Below, piece after piece: positions 33,747 to 41,970 of a stretch of DNA of 64,000 nt (position 1 is the first letter of the stretch; the number at the start of each line of letters is the position of its first letter). Under the pieces are notes generated by a model that saw only the letters and a program-made list of their open reading frames with translations, was not told the origin of the DNA and ran no database searches. This DNA is from Gelatiniphilus marinus (GTDB lineage Bacteria > Bacteroidota > Bacteroidia > Flavobacteriales > Flavobacteriaceae), in NCBI RefSeq assembly GCF_042678305.1, contig NZ_JBHUDT010000001.1; one strand, written 5' to 3'. The position numbers and the translations under genes were made by a program.

Positions 33747-35093
33747 ATGTCAGATGATTTTGATTTATTGGAAACCTCGTCAAACGAAAAAAAAGAAAAA
33801 GTAGATGTCAATTGGGGAAAAGCCATTGATACGATGAAATCTAAATTATCTCAAGAAGATGATCCGGAAGTCCGTCAAAAAATATTAAATGCCACTTTAG
33901 ATGATGTGGTGCACATGGCTGAAAAAGACAGAACCACACTTTTAGATGCCATTAAAGATTTAACCGATTACCAAGATGAAGTTGGTATTATTTTCGAAAA
34001 ATTCTCATCACTTAATGCAACAGAGCAAAAAGTAATTGACGATGCACAAAAAGCTTTGGAACGTGCGCGAATAGAATTAGAGGATGCCAAAAACAAACCA
34101 GACACTTGGTGGAATAACCTTTGGGGACGAAAAAGTAAAATTAAAAAAGAAGAACAAGAGTTTAAAGCTGCCGAAAAAGTACGCGCTGGCGCCGATAATA
34201 AAGCCAAAGCCATGTTTCAAGAGCGTATTGAAAGTGCTGATGTACAAACGCTTTTAAGTGAGTTGTCTTATAAGAGTCAAGCCGCGGTTTCCCGTTTAAA
34301 AAACAGGGAAGTAGAGATAAAAGAAGTTGAAGAAAAGCTTAAAGATGCTATTGTTGAAGCTTCTAAAAACCACACAAAAGCCTTAGAGAAAAAGAAAGAA
34401 GTCGAGGCAAAATTAGAAGAGCAGTATGCCTTATTAAAACAAGCGCGCCAAGAGTTAGAAGATATTGCCGATAAACAATCTGCCGAATATGCCGAAGCTA
34501 TTGGTAAAATAACCACTTTAGAGCAAAAAGTTGAAGAACTTGAAGGTCTTAAAAACGCTTATACTACGCTCGCTGCAAGTAAAGATAGTTTTGTACATAA
34601 ACATAATTTAACCATTAAAGTATTAACATCGTTACGCAGCAATTTGCAAACGCATCGTGCTAAATTAAAAAGTGATACCGAAGAACGCCTTAAATATTAC
34701 GATGGTTATGTAGTGGCGTTAAAAGCTAGAACCGACCAGGAATTTGCTGCTATTTTAGAGCATTTAGGTGTAAAAACCGACGAGCATATTGGCGAAACCT
34801 TAGCATCAATGCATACGGCAAGTGCCAAGGCACGACAAGATATGATGGACAATATTCCGGTGCACGAAAAAGTGATGCAAGGTGTTTATAGTAGTTATGC
34901 CGAGGCTTTACAGGAAATCCGCGCGAAGGATAGCGATATACAAAAGAATTTTGCAGAGCGCTACGGCATCGATATGAAAGCCATTTTTGAAGATTATTAT
35001 AACGCCGATACCAACAAACCAGCTGGCGATGGAGGCAAAGTTGAAAAAACCAACCCAAAACCAGAGGCTAACGATGATGATTTGTTAAGCTAA
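33747..35093 (+). CDS. Coiled-coil protein, first gene of the AAA cluster (unknown function)
   Basis: A 448-aa soluble protein, strongly helical. The N-terminus is acidic (MSDDFDLLETSSNEKK), with coiled coils at about residues 75-150 and 185-290 (heptads such as EVEEKLKDAIVEAS and LEQKVEELEGLKNAY). A tryptophan patch (DTWWNNLWGRKSK) lies between them. The end is acidic (PEANDDDLLS). There is no signal peptide or membrane segment. It is the first of seven collinear genes leading to an AAA ATPase and two membrane proteins. A scaffold or adaptor role is possible, but no function is known to me. Confidence 0.85.
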   Translation: MSDDFDLLETSSNEKKEKVDVNWGKAIDTMKSKLSQEDDPEVRQKILNATLDDVVHMAEKDRTTLLDAIKDLTDYQDEVGIIFEKFSSLNATEQKVIDDAQKALERARIELEDAKNKPDTWWNNLWGRKSKIKKEEQEFKAAEKVRAGADNKAKAMFQERIESADVQTLLSELSYKSQAAVSRLKNREVEIKEVEEKLKDAIVEASKNHTKALEKKKEVEAKLEEQYALLKQARQELEDIADKQSAEYAEAIGKITTLEQKVEELEGLKNAYTTLAASKDSFVHKHNLTIKVLTSLRSNLQTHRAKLKSDTEERLKYYDGYVVALKARTDQEFAAILEHLGVKTDEHIGETLASMHTASAKARQDMMDNIPVHEKVMQGVYSSYAEALQEIRAKDSDIQKNFAERYGIDMKAIFEDYYNADTNKPAGDGGKVEKTNPKPEANDDDLLS

Positions 35094-35100
35094 TAACAAT

Positions 35101-35128
35101 TTTGTCATTCCCGCGCAGGCGGGAATCT
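35101..35128. repeat. Dispersed repeat A, half copy
   Basis: TTTGTCATTCCCGCGCAGG then CGGGAATCT: the left half of repeat A with an internal hairpin (ATTCCCGC / GCGGGAAT). It sits 7 bp after the coiled-coil gene stop. Confidence 0.7.
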
Positions 35129-35170
35129 CATCGAATGAAGTTAAATAATTTAAATGCGTAACGTTTTTCC

Positions 35171-35277
35171 GCGTTAGGGATTGAACGGTATGTTTGAGCT
35201 CCCCGACGTAGGAGGGAGCGAGTAGTGAAAGCCCGACCACTTGCACTGAGCGCAGTCGAAGTGTTGTGGTAACGCCC
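35171..35277. repeat. Dispersed repeat B copy (GCGTTAGGGATTG...GGTAACGCCC)
   Basis: Begins GCGTTAGGGATTGAACGG and ends GTGGTAACGCCC. The middle includes GAGCTCCCCGACGTAGGAGG, GAAAGCCCGACCACTTG and an inserted quasi-palindrome, CACTGAGCGCAGTCGAAGTG. Both ends match 58830-58916 in reverse orientation. Confidence 0.75.
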
Positions 35278-35335
35278 AAATTAATTTTATAACGTATTTC
35301 TGAAAATTCGTGAAATTCGTGTCAAAAGAAAATAA

Positions 35336-36397
35336 ATGTCCATAAACCATATTGTTACACCATTGGATTCTGCTGTTCTCGATTCTAAAGAGCATTATGT
35401 TTTCTATCATAAAATGGTCGATTTTGCTTTTAAGGAATTGATTGTTGCCGTTCAACGCCAAAAGATTTGTAATGACGTTGAGGTGCAATTGTTTAAGCAA
35501 TACTGCGATTTGTTATTGTACTCTATTGAAGCCATGCGCATTAAATACATGTACGACCACGAGGATAATATGAAGGTGGATTTAACGTATTCTGGGTTTC
35601 CCAATTATTTGGAATTTAGGTATTTGTTTAACGATTTGGAGTTGCGCGACGAGTATTTAGGCAGATTAACCCCTATTAGTGATTTAAAGGCGCAGTTTTT
35701 AAATACGCTGATGCATAAAAAGGAGCCGATTAAGAAAAGTAAATTGTTTCAAGCGGCATCGATAGTGTATTATTCGTCGGTTAAAAAGGAATATATTTTT
35801 AATCGGTTTGTGCAAGGTAAAATATTGCAAGCCCCGGAAAATTCGGCTGGAGATTTGCTGATTAGTTGGAGTTTTTATGATGTATCGCATAACCGACCCT
35901 TTATATGTTTTATGTATTTTAATTATGATGGGAAAGATGTAAACGATTATAAAGATGATATTTACGAGGTTTTAAAAACGGTTGCCGATAGAGATATGGC
36001 GTTAGATATGATGGCCCATACTATAGACAGAAAATTGCCAAAAGTTTTGCCAAAACTTATAAAACGTATTGATTTAGGCCCGATGCATAACGTGTTTGCT
36101 AAAGATGAAAACGGTATTACGCATATTATTTTAGAGGCTATTGGTAAAAAGGAAATCCCGTTGGAATCGTATGCTATTTCGTTACGATTGGATGAAGTAA
36201 AATCGGATAGCGAATTTAAAGAAGGTGGTTTTTTTAGCAAGCAAACCTTACAAAAATGGGATGCTGTTTTTAATAAAAAATATGTTTTTGCACCGCACAG
36301 AATTATTCAATTATTATATAACAAAACACCAGAGATTATGAATGGGCTTGAAAAAGCGCCGATTGAAGTCAGCAATTTGAATTTAAGTAAGCAGTAA
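35336..36397 (+). CDS. Conserved hypothetical protein (353 aa), AAA cluster
   Basis: I do not recognise a domain. It is a 353-aa soluble protein with no signal peptide or membrane helix, mixed alpha/beta by eye, with several aromatic-rich stretches (LISWSFYDVSHNRPFICFMYFNYDG split by short loops). The C-terminus reads IIQLLYNKTPEIMNGLEKA. It follows the coiled-coil gene after a gap filled by repeats A and B and precedes the AAA ATPase, with an S23-like gene between them. A partner or substrate adaptor of the ATPase is one possibility. Confidence 0.8.
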   Translation: MSINHIVTPLDSAVLDSKEHYVFYHKMVDFAFKELIVAVQRQKICNDVEVQLFKQYCDLLLYSIEAMRIKYMYDHEDNMKVDLTYSGFPNYLEFRYLFNDLELRDEYLGRLTPISDLKAQFLNTLMHKKEPIKKSKLFQAASIVYYSSVKKEYIFNRFVQGKILQAPENSAGDLLISWSFYDVSHNRPFICFMYFNYDGKDVNDYKDDIYEVLKTVADRDMALDMMAHTIDRKLPKVLPKLIKRIDLGPMHNVFAKDENGITHIILEAIGKKEIPLESYAISLRLDEVKSDSEFKEGGFFSKQTLQKWDAVFNKKYVFAPHRIIQLLYNKTPEIMNGLEKAPIEVSNLNLSKQ

Positions 36398-36416
36398 GCA
36401 GTCGGCAGTAAGAAGT
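36389..36416 (+). repeat. Dispersed repeat C, left copy beside the S23-like gene
   Basis: AAGCAGTAAGCAGTCGGCAG followed by TAAGAAGT. Its core CAGTCGGCAGTA recurs inverted at 36882-36914 on the other side of the four-helix-bundle gene. Confidence 0.6.
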
Positions 36417-36488
36417 CTTGTCTTTGGTTCAAATTATGTTTATTAATAATTATAATGACTAAAATGTAAAACGGTTTAAAATAAAAAA

Positions 36489-36848
36489 ATGAGTTTTAAA
36501 ACTTTATTAGCATATCAAAAAGGTTTTGACTTAGCCATGGAAATTTTTCATTTAACTAAAACGTTTCCCAAATCTGAGCTGTTTAGTTTAACATCTCAAA
36601 TTACTAAATCAAGTAGGGCTGTCTGTTCAGCAATAGCAGAATCATATAGAAAACGACAATATGAAAAACATTTTAAAAGCAAATTATCTGATGCGGATAG
36701 TGAGAATTCAGAAACCCAATTATGGCTTGATTTTGCAGTAGCATGTGAATACATTTCAGAAGACAAAAGAATCGAATTGCAAAATAAAAGCGAAGAAATA
36801 GGGAAACTATTACATTATATGATGCAAAACCCTGGTAAATTTAGATAA
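36489..36848 (+). CDS. Four-helix-bundle protein, S23 / 23S rRNA intervening-sequence family
   Basis: A 119-aa helical protein matching the S23/IVP family: LLAYQKGFDLAMEIFHLT, FSLTSQITKSSRAVCSAIAE, SYRKRQ, KLSDADSENSETQLWLDFA, and a final EEIGKLLHYMM. In some bacteria these proteins are encoded inside intervening sequences of 23S rRNA genes; elsewhere they are scattered in many copies. This copy is not in an rRNA gene. It sits in a cluster gap between inverted repeats and looks like the cargo of a small mobile unit. Biochemical function unknown. Confidence 0.88.
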   Translation: MSFKTLLAYQKGFDLAMEIFHLTKTFPKSELFSLTSQITKSSRAVCSAIAESYRKRQYEKHFKSKLSDADSENSETQLWLDFAVACEYISEDKRIELQNKSEEIGKLLHYMMQNPGKFR

Positions 36849-36881
36849 ATATATTAAGGATTCATTTTTACATAATTAATT

Positions 36882-36914
36882 GACTGCATACTGAATACTG
36901 CCAACTGAAGACTA
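36882..36914 (-). repeat. Dispersed repeat C, right copy (inverted)
   Basis: Reads GACTGCATACTGAATACTGC then CAACTGAAGACTA. Its reverse complement contains CAGTTGGCAGTATTCAGT, matching the left copy CAGTCGGCAGTAAGAAGT. It ends 7 bp before the AAA ATPase start codon. Confidence 0.6.
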
Positions 36915-36920
36915 AAAAAA

Positions 36921-38885
36921 ATGGAACACAACTCAACATTCCCCATAAAACTAACCGAACTTGATATGCTTCGTGATGAAGCGGCATCCTATTTAAAATC
37001 GATACAATGGGAGCAAGGTGCTCGTGCAAAAAATAGAGATAAAGATGCTAAAGACGAATCTATTTTACTGTATTTATCGCGTGCCAATAATGGAACGAAT
37101 GCTTCCGAAATAACATCGGTTTCAAAAACTATTCTTGCTTTAAAAAAGCGGCTGTTACCAGATTCGGTCGCCATTCCTATTTATTTGAATCAGACTTTGT
37201 ATGCCGTTCAAGAAGGTATCACTTTGGGTATTTGGATTAAAGATAGTTATTACGATGCTTCAGGTTTATCGAGTTTGAATGAAAACAAATCGGCTTTAGA
37301 TAATAACGGAAAGCGCGAGTTTGAAAGTAAAATGCACACTGCCACAGCGTTTATGTTATTCGCTACGGCATACAAAATTTTACACGATTTAAAACCACAT
37401 GCTTCAGACGATTTAAGTGTGATGAAACAGAAGTTTGCAGGTATTCCTGAGGTGTCTTTAATGTCGCCATTAAAAGGTGTTTCGTGTAGTTTGTTTTATT
37501 TTGATAAGTATTTGGGGCACCCAGAAATTGTGAAGTCAGATAAAGATGTTATCGATTTTACAGTGGTTTATTTTGAAGCGCTAATTGATGAAATTCAACT
37601 TAGAAAAAGTTCTTTAGAATACACCGAAACCATTGAAGACAGAACTTATAAATTAGAAAAATCAGAATTTGCAGTATCGGGTTGGAACAATGTGTTTTCA
37701 GGAACTGCTAAAAGCATCGAGTTCAATAAAATCCAATTCGAACAAATTGTTGGTAATCGTGATGCAAAACATTTTGCGCGCCGTTTAACCGAGCGTATGT
37801 TGAGTTACGATTTTATTGCCAAAAAAAATCCGTTTCAAGAATTAGGTGGGTTTATGCCAGTATTTATGGGCTACGGTATTCCAGGAACAGGAAAATCTAT
37901 GCTAATTGCAGCTATTGCAACACGACTAAAAGAGCATTGCGATAATTTAGATATTCCGTTTTTGTTTCACCCCATGCCAGATACTTTAATTAGTACGTTT
38001 CAAGGTGGTTCTGCCGAAAAGATGGTAGAATGGATGAAACCTTTGCAAGACCCATCAAAACTTATTTTTGCCCCAATCGATGATGCCGAAAATAATTTGC
38101 AAGAGCGTACGGCGCAGGGTGTTTCGGCGGGTGTAAAAGAAGTTATTGGCGTATTTTTAAGATATACCGAAGGTGCTTATGCGGTAAATTACGGCAACAG
38201 TTCTATCGGGCTGTTTACCAACCTTCCAGAAATGTTGGATAAAGCTGTAATTTCTCGTGTTCAAGGGCGTTTTAAAATTGATGGTGCTCGTACCGAACAC
38301 GACTTTTTAGATCAAGATTATATTTGGTGGAAAAAGTTTGATAAAACGATGCCAAACTTTGTGAATATGCAAAACCCGCTGGGCTACAAATATTTGGCCG
38401 ATCAAGGGTTGGCGAAAAGCATGGGCGATATTTTAAATGCTATTGAAAAACCATCGGAAGAACGCGTTTTAGAAGCTTTTGATAAAGCGGATAAAATGCA
38501 CGACACTAACGAACATCTGTTTTATGCGAGTTTGTACAAAGAAATTCAGAAGATATTTCCGTTCTTTTCTTCGCGCGATGTTAGGAATATTCAATCGGCA
38601 ATATCATTAAGATTAACCGATTTTGATTTGGAAACCGATTGGTTTGAAAACCCTGAAATATATTTTAAAAAAGATTACGATACCAAATTCGGCATGCTTC
38701 AAGAATTGATGAAAGCGAATATGAAAGGATTGGATTTTTCTGAGATAAGAAAGCAAGAAGTAGTTAGATATTTAGACAATGTAGCTACAATTGCTGATAC
38801 CGATTTTAAACGAAAAGTTGATGCCAGAGTAAATCAATTGAATATTGAAACTGAAGCTAGAGAGCAATTTGAAAATAACCAGTAA
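36921..38885 (+). CDS. AAA ATPase with large N-terminal domain (unknown function)
   Basis: A 654-aa protein. Residues 1-290 are an unrecognised helical domain. A single AAA module follows: Walker A GYGIPGTGKSML at about 317-328, a Walker B-like FAPIDDAEN at about 384, sensor-1 LFTNLPEML at about 432 and an arginine-finger-like SRVQGRF at about 445. The acidic pair in Walker B is D-D rather than the usual D-E. The pore-loop region FQGGSAEKMVEWM suggests a substrate-threading or remodelling machine. The C-terminal ~150 residues are helical. It is the only obvious enzyme core of the 33.7-43.7 kb cluster. Confidence 0.88.
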   Translation: MEHNSTFPIKLTELDMLRDEAASYLKSIQWEQGARAKNRDKDAKDESILLYLSRANNGTNASEITSVSKTILALKKRLLPDSVAIPIYLNQTLYAVQEGITLGIWIKDSYYDASGLSSLNENKSALDNNGKREFESKMHTATAFMLFATAYKILHDLKPHASDDLSVMKQKFAGIPEVSLMSPLKGVSCSLFYFDKYLGHPEIVKSDKDVIDFTVVYFEALIDEIQLRKSSLEYTETIEDRTYKLEKSEFAVSGWNNVFSGTAKSIEFNKIQFEQIVGNRDAKHFARRLTERMLSYDFIAKKNPFQELGGFMPVFMGYGIPGTGKSMLIAAIATRLKEHCDNLDIPFLFHPMPDTLISTFQGGSAEKMVEWMKPLQDPSKLIFAPIDDAENNLQERTAQGVSAGVKEVIGVFLRYTEGAYAVNYGNSSIGLFTNLPEMLDKAVISRVQGRFKIDGARTEHDFLDQDYIWWKKFDKTMPNFVNMQNPLGYKYLADQGLAKSMGDILNAIEKPSEERVLEAFDKADKMHDTNEHLFYASLYKEIQKIFPFFSSRDVRNIQSAISLRLTDFDLETDWFENPEIYFKKDYDTKFGMLQELMKANMKGLDFSEIRKQEVVRYLDNVATIADTDFKRKVDARVNQLNIETEAREQFENNQ

Positions 38886-38889
38886 TGAG

Positions 38890-38975
38890 TTTGTCATTCC
38901 GAACGAAGTATGAGGAGGAATCCCGTAATTATAAGATTTCTCGTCGTTCATACTTCACTCTGTCTAAATGACAAC
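38890..38975. repeat. Dispersed repeat A, complete copy
   Basis: TTTGTCATTCCGAACGAAG ... GAGGAATCC, then GATTTCTCGTCGTTCATAC ... TAAATGACAA. Both halves and the outer inverted ends are present. It fills the gap between the AAA gene and the NUDIX gene. Confidence 0.75.
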
Positions 38976-38990
38976 CGATTGTAAAATTTA

Positions 38991-39575
38991 ATGAACAGAA
39001 TAAAAAACATAACATCAACCGTATTATCGCAATTTTGGGGCAAATTGGAACGTATAGATTTCGATTTTAAATTTAAAAACGGTAATTGGAAACGCTTAGC
39101 TCACGAAGCCTATGGCAAAAGTGATGGTGTAGCGATATTGATATATAATGCGGAAACAAAAAAAGTCATTTTATCAAAACAATTTAGAATACCTGTTTAT
39201 ATTTCAGGAGTTTCAGAAGGTGTTTCTATTGAAGTTTGCGGTGGCGCTATTGACGAGGGTGAATCGCCAGAAACAACCGTTATTAGAGAAGCCAAAGAAG
39301 AATTGGGGTATCATATTTCAAATTTAAAAGCTATAAATACCGTGTTTTTATCCCCAGGAATTGTTAGAGAACGCGTGCATCTTTTTATTGGCGAATATAA
39401 AGATGCCGATAAAATTGATAATAGCGGTGGCGGTTTGGAAATTGAAGGTGAAGAAATTGAAGTGATGGAAATATCTTTTGATAAAGCGATAGAAATGATA
39501 GATTCACAAGAGATTATTGATGCGCGAACTATTATGCTGTTGCAGCATCTTAAGATTAAAGGATTGTTAAGTTAG
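38991..39575 (+). CDS. nudK: NUDIX hydrolase, NudK (GDP-mannose pyrophosphatase) type
   Basis: A 194-aa NUDIX hydrolase. The NUDIX box is GAIDEGESPETTVIREAKEELGY (given here as G-A-I-D-E-G then REAKEELG) at about residues 84-106. An upstream SKQFRIPVYISG and a downstream SPGIVRERVHLFIGEY match NudK/ADP-sugar pyrophosphatases, which cleave GDP-mannose or related sugar nucleotides. Some annotators would choose the ADP-ribose group instead. It is collinear with the AAA cluster but may be a passenger. Confidence 0.85.
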   Translation: MNRIKNITSTVLSQFWGKLERIDFDFKFKNGNWKRLAHEAYGKSDGVAILIYNAETKKVILSKQFRIPVYISGVSEGVSIEVCGGAIDEGESPETTVIREAKEELGYHISNLKAINTVFLSPGIVRERVHLFIGEYKDADKIDNSGGGLEIEGEEIEVMEISFDKAIEMIDSQEIIDARTIMLLQHLKIKGLLS

Positions 39576-39708
39576 TTTGTTATTCCTGCGAAGGCAGGAA
39601 TCCAGTTTTGAAAATGATATGTATTCGTGTCCCGAAGTTTCGGGAGTGGCAAATAAAAATAAATTAGAACTATAAATAATGAGATTCCTGCCTGCGCAGG
39701 AATAAAAA
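39576..39708. repeat. Dispersed repeat A, complete copy with internal hairpin
   Basis: Left half TTTGTTATTCCTGCGAAGGC then AGGAATCC; right half GATTCCTGCCTGCGCAGG then AATAA. The ~80-nt centre contains the hairpin CCCGAAGTTTCGGG at 39631-39644. The right half ends only 2 bp before the next ATG. Confidence 0.75.
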
Positions 39709-39709
39709 A

Positions 39710-40945
39710 ATGCAAAAACTAAAACAAGCAAAACTATATAGAAACGAACTCATTCCCGTAAGCGGAAAACTAGTTGAGCGTTATAACAAATGCTTGGTAA
39801 AACTTGGATTTACCAAAACAAAACTTAAAACCTTTTCTATTGATGGTATGGGTTGGAGTCCCGAAATTGCTGAGGAAAAAAAGGAACTTCATTACTTAAA
39901 TAACGGCGATGCAAATCCACATGGAATCATCATTACACCATTGCAAAAAGGTAAACCAGTGTATGTGCCGTTTCATACGTTCGATAGAGATATAATGAAA
40001 TTCGTTTTCAAAATTCACGAAAGCAAAATAAATGATATTACACGCGATTGCGCAATATGTTTGGATTTCGACCAAAACATAGATGCCTTTTACGAACCCT
40101 TGGATGTTTTAAAATACAAAATCATTTCCATCAGTTTTCATTTAATAAACGATTTAGACAAAATTAAAGCGCAGCAACTGGAACTCATTGAAACCTTCAA
40201 TAGAGGCAATAATTTTATAGATGAAACTATACATCAGCAATTATTAGAATCGGCTAAAAAACATGGAGATTTACGCAACAGAGATTTAGATTTACACGAA
40301 TTGCAATTTACAACAGATTCTTTTTACACCAAGGCTTTTGGAGGTGTGTATGTATTGAGAGATTTTATAAAACCCATTGTGGTTTTTGAAGATGAAAAAT
40401 GGCATAAAGAAGCTATAAAAAATGTGAGTTACGATGTACTTATCTATCATATTCATCAGCCCGAATTAATGGATAAACTCCGCGACCATGTGATTATTGA
40501 ATACGATTTGGAAGCCGTAGTAAAAACAAAACGATACGAGCGAATCAAAAAATTTGAAATGTTTCAGGCCATAAAAAAGCCGCAACATCCTATTAAAAAT
40601 ATTTTAAACGATCCGTTGCTTTATAAAAGTTATCTTAATAAACTAGATATCGAAACTCGAAAAAAAGTAATGAGTGTGGAGCGTTATTTAGAAAAAATAG
40701 AAACCAGCAATCAATTTAAAATCGCCGATATTGTAGATGTAAAGTTGTTTGAAGCCTTGCACCAACCACATTCCTCGTTAGAGGGAAAACACCAAGATTT
40801 AATTTGGATGCTTTTGGTAAATGTAGCACCAAAAGATGTTTTGTATTTGTATTGGTACGATAAAGAAGCGTTTTACAATAGTTTTAAAACTTGGGACGAT
40901 TCCTTTAAAGATTGGGTAATTGAGACGATTGGTAACAATATTTGA
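39710..40945 (+). CDS. Conserved hypothetical protein (411 aa; I recall DUF6638), AAA cluster
   Basis: A 411-aa soluble protein without signal peptide or membrane helix. The N-terminal third is the most family-like (ELIPVSGKLVERYNKCL, SIDGMGWSPEIAEEK, NPHGIIITPLQKGKPVYVP). I associate this with the uncharacterised DUF6638 family, but this is recall and not verified. No catalytic motif is visible. It follows the NUDIX gene, with a repeat A copy reaching to its start codon, and precedes the GIY-YIG insertion and the two membrane-protein genes. Confidence 0.8.
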   Translation: MQKLKQAKLYRNELIPVSGKLVERYNKCLVKLGFTKTKLKTFSIDGMGWSPEIAEEKKELHYLNNGDANPHGIIITPLQKGKPVYVPFHTFDRDIMKFVFKIHESKINDITRDCAICLDFDQNIDAFYEPLDVLKYKIISISFHLINDLDKIKAQQLELIETFNRGNNFIDETIHQQLLESAKKHGDLRNRDLDLHELQFTTDSFYTKAFGGVYVLRDFIKPIVVFEDEKWHKEAIKNVSYDVLIYHIHQPELMDKLRDHVIIEYDLEAVVKTKRYERIKKFEMFQAIKKPQHPIKNILNDPLLYKSYLNKLDIETRKKVMSVERYLEKIETSNQFKIADIVDVKLFEALHQPHSSLEGKHQDLIWMLLVNVAPKDVLYLYWYDKEAFYNSFKTWDDSFKDWVIETIGNNI

Positions 40946-40973
40946 TAATTATAGACTAATTTTATAGAAACTA

Positions 40974-41004
40974 TTTTGTCATTCTGCGCTACGACGCAGA
41001 ATCC
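40974..41004. repeat. Dispersed repeat A, left half, before the GIY-YIG gene
   Basis: TTTTGTCATTCTGCGCTACG then ACGCAGAATCC, with an internal hairpin (TTCTGCG / CGCAGAA). The matching right half is at 41318-41347, so the GIY-YIG gene occupies the loop of one repeat. Confidence 0.75.
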
Positions 41005-41013
41005 ATGTTTAAA

Positions 41014-41316
41014 ATGAAAGGAAATTATTATCAATTTTATGTTTACATACTTTCCAATAAGAAAAATGGAACTCTATATATTGGAATGACAAATGATTTG
41101 GAGAGAAGAATGTTTGAACATAAACAAAGGCTAGTTTCGGGGTTTACTTCAAAATATGGATTAGGAAAATTAATGTATTTCGAACAATTTCAATATGTTG
41201 ATGATGCTATTAAAAGAGAGAAGCAATTAAAGAATTGGAATAGACAATGGAAAATAGATTTAATTGAAAAGGAGAATAAAAGTTGGAAAGATTTGTCTTT
41301 CGATTGGAAATATTAA
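41014..41316 (+). CDS. Single-domain GIY-YIG nuclease (UPF0213/YhbQ type)
   Basis: A ~100-aa GIY-YIG endonuclease: FYVYILSN and GTLYIGMT form the two name-giving strands, followed by the catalytic arginine region LERRMFEHK, the glutamate in YFEQF and IKREKQLKNWNR. The start is placed at ATG 41014 (MKGNYYQF); an ATG at 41005 would begin in the repeat. The gene begins 9 bp after a left half of repeat A and ends 1 bp before an inverted right half, so gene and repeat form one unit inserted in the AAA cluster. Confidence 0.88.
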   Translation: MKGNYYQFYVYILSNKKNGTLYIGMTNDLERRMFEHKQRLVSGFTSKYGLGKLMYFEQFQYVDDAIKREKQLKNWNRQWKIDLIEKENKSWKDLSFDWKY

Positions 41317-41317
41317 T

Positions 41318-41347
41318 GGATCCTGAATCAAGTTCAGGATGACAAAA
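41318..41347. repeat. Dispersed repeat A, right half, after the GIY-YIG gene
   Basis: GGATCCTGAATCAAGTTCAG then GATGACAAAA. It is the inverted partner of TTTTGTCATTC...GAATCC at 40974-41004, and itself contains the hairpin TCCTGAA / TTCAGGA. Confidence 0.75.
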
Positions 41348-41358
41348 CACTTAAAATT

Positions 41359-41880
41359 ATGACACTAGAACTTATTGTATTCATTGCCTCTATATTATTT
41401 GGTGCATTAATATATTGGAGAGAATCTCACGGAAACGGACTCTATCGATTTTTTAATAAACTGATGTATTCCAAAGCATTACAAATGAAGCCAACTGATA
41501 AAACGGGTTTTGTATATCAACAAAAATTTATAATTCGTTTGGTATTCATCGGTTTCTTATTTTTAATAGGGATCGTAATTACCAGATTTTTAATACCGAT
41601 TGATATAGCGACTATTTCCATATTTGCATCCATGATTTTAGGAACTTTAATTGGAACGTATTTGGCTGGTTTTATTTTTAAATCCAGTAAAGTAATCGAG
41701 GAGAAAAGCGATTCTCTTGGTGATATAATGGAAGATGCCGTTGAAAAAGGAAAAGATTTTATCGAAGATTTAAAAACTAAAGATGCCAATGTAGTTGAAG
41801 AAAATGAAGCTACAAAAGAAGCACCAAAAACTCAAGAAAAAAGTGCGCGCGAACGCTTAAAAGATAAAGGGTTGTTGTAA
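41359..41880 (+). CDS. Membrane protein (173 aa), AAA cluster
   Basis: Unrecognised 173-aa protein with three transmembrane helices: residues about 3-20, 58-78 and 82-108 (ATISIFASMILGTLIGTYLAG). A ~60-residue highly charged C-terminal tail follows (IMEDAVEKGKDFIEDLKTKD ... RERLKDKGLL) that is probably cytoplasmic and helical. It is paired with the following 568-aa membrane protein and collinear with the AAA ATPase. It could anchor the soluble cluster proteins to the membrane. Confidence 0.8.
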   Translation: MTLELIVFIASILFGALIYWRESHGNGLYRFFNKLMYSKALQMKPTDKTGFVYQQKFIIRLVFIGFLFLIGIVITRFLIPIDIATISIFASMILGTLIGTYLAGFIFKSSKVIEEKSDSLGDIMEDAVEKGKDFIEDLKTKDANVVEENEATKEAPKTQEKSARERLKDKGLL

Positions 41881-41882
41881 AG

Positions 41883-41967
41883 TTTGTCATTCCTGCGAAG
41901 GCAGGAATCCACTTTTAAACAATTTAGTATAAACAAATAGATTCCTGCCTTTGGAGTAATGACAAAA
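41883..41967. repeat. Dispersed repeat A, complete copy overlapping a possible start
   Basis: TTTGTCATTCCTGCGAAGGC then AGGAATCC, ~28-nt spacer, then GATTCCTGCCTTTGGAGTAA then TGACAAAA. The ATG at 41959 is part of the repeat's conserved end (AATGACAAAA), which argues that the next gene really starts at 41971. Confidence 0.75.
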
Positions 41968-41970
41968 ATT

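Noticed and set aside
35085..35279. ORFs on the minus strand across the repeat A/B gap (35085-35279, 35174-35500)
   Set aside because: They are translations of the repeats and of the antisense strand of the 353-aa gene.
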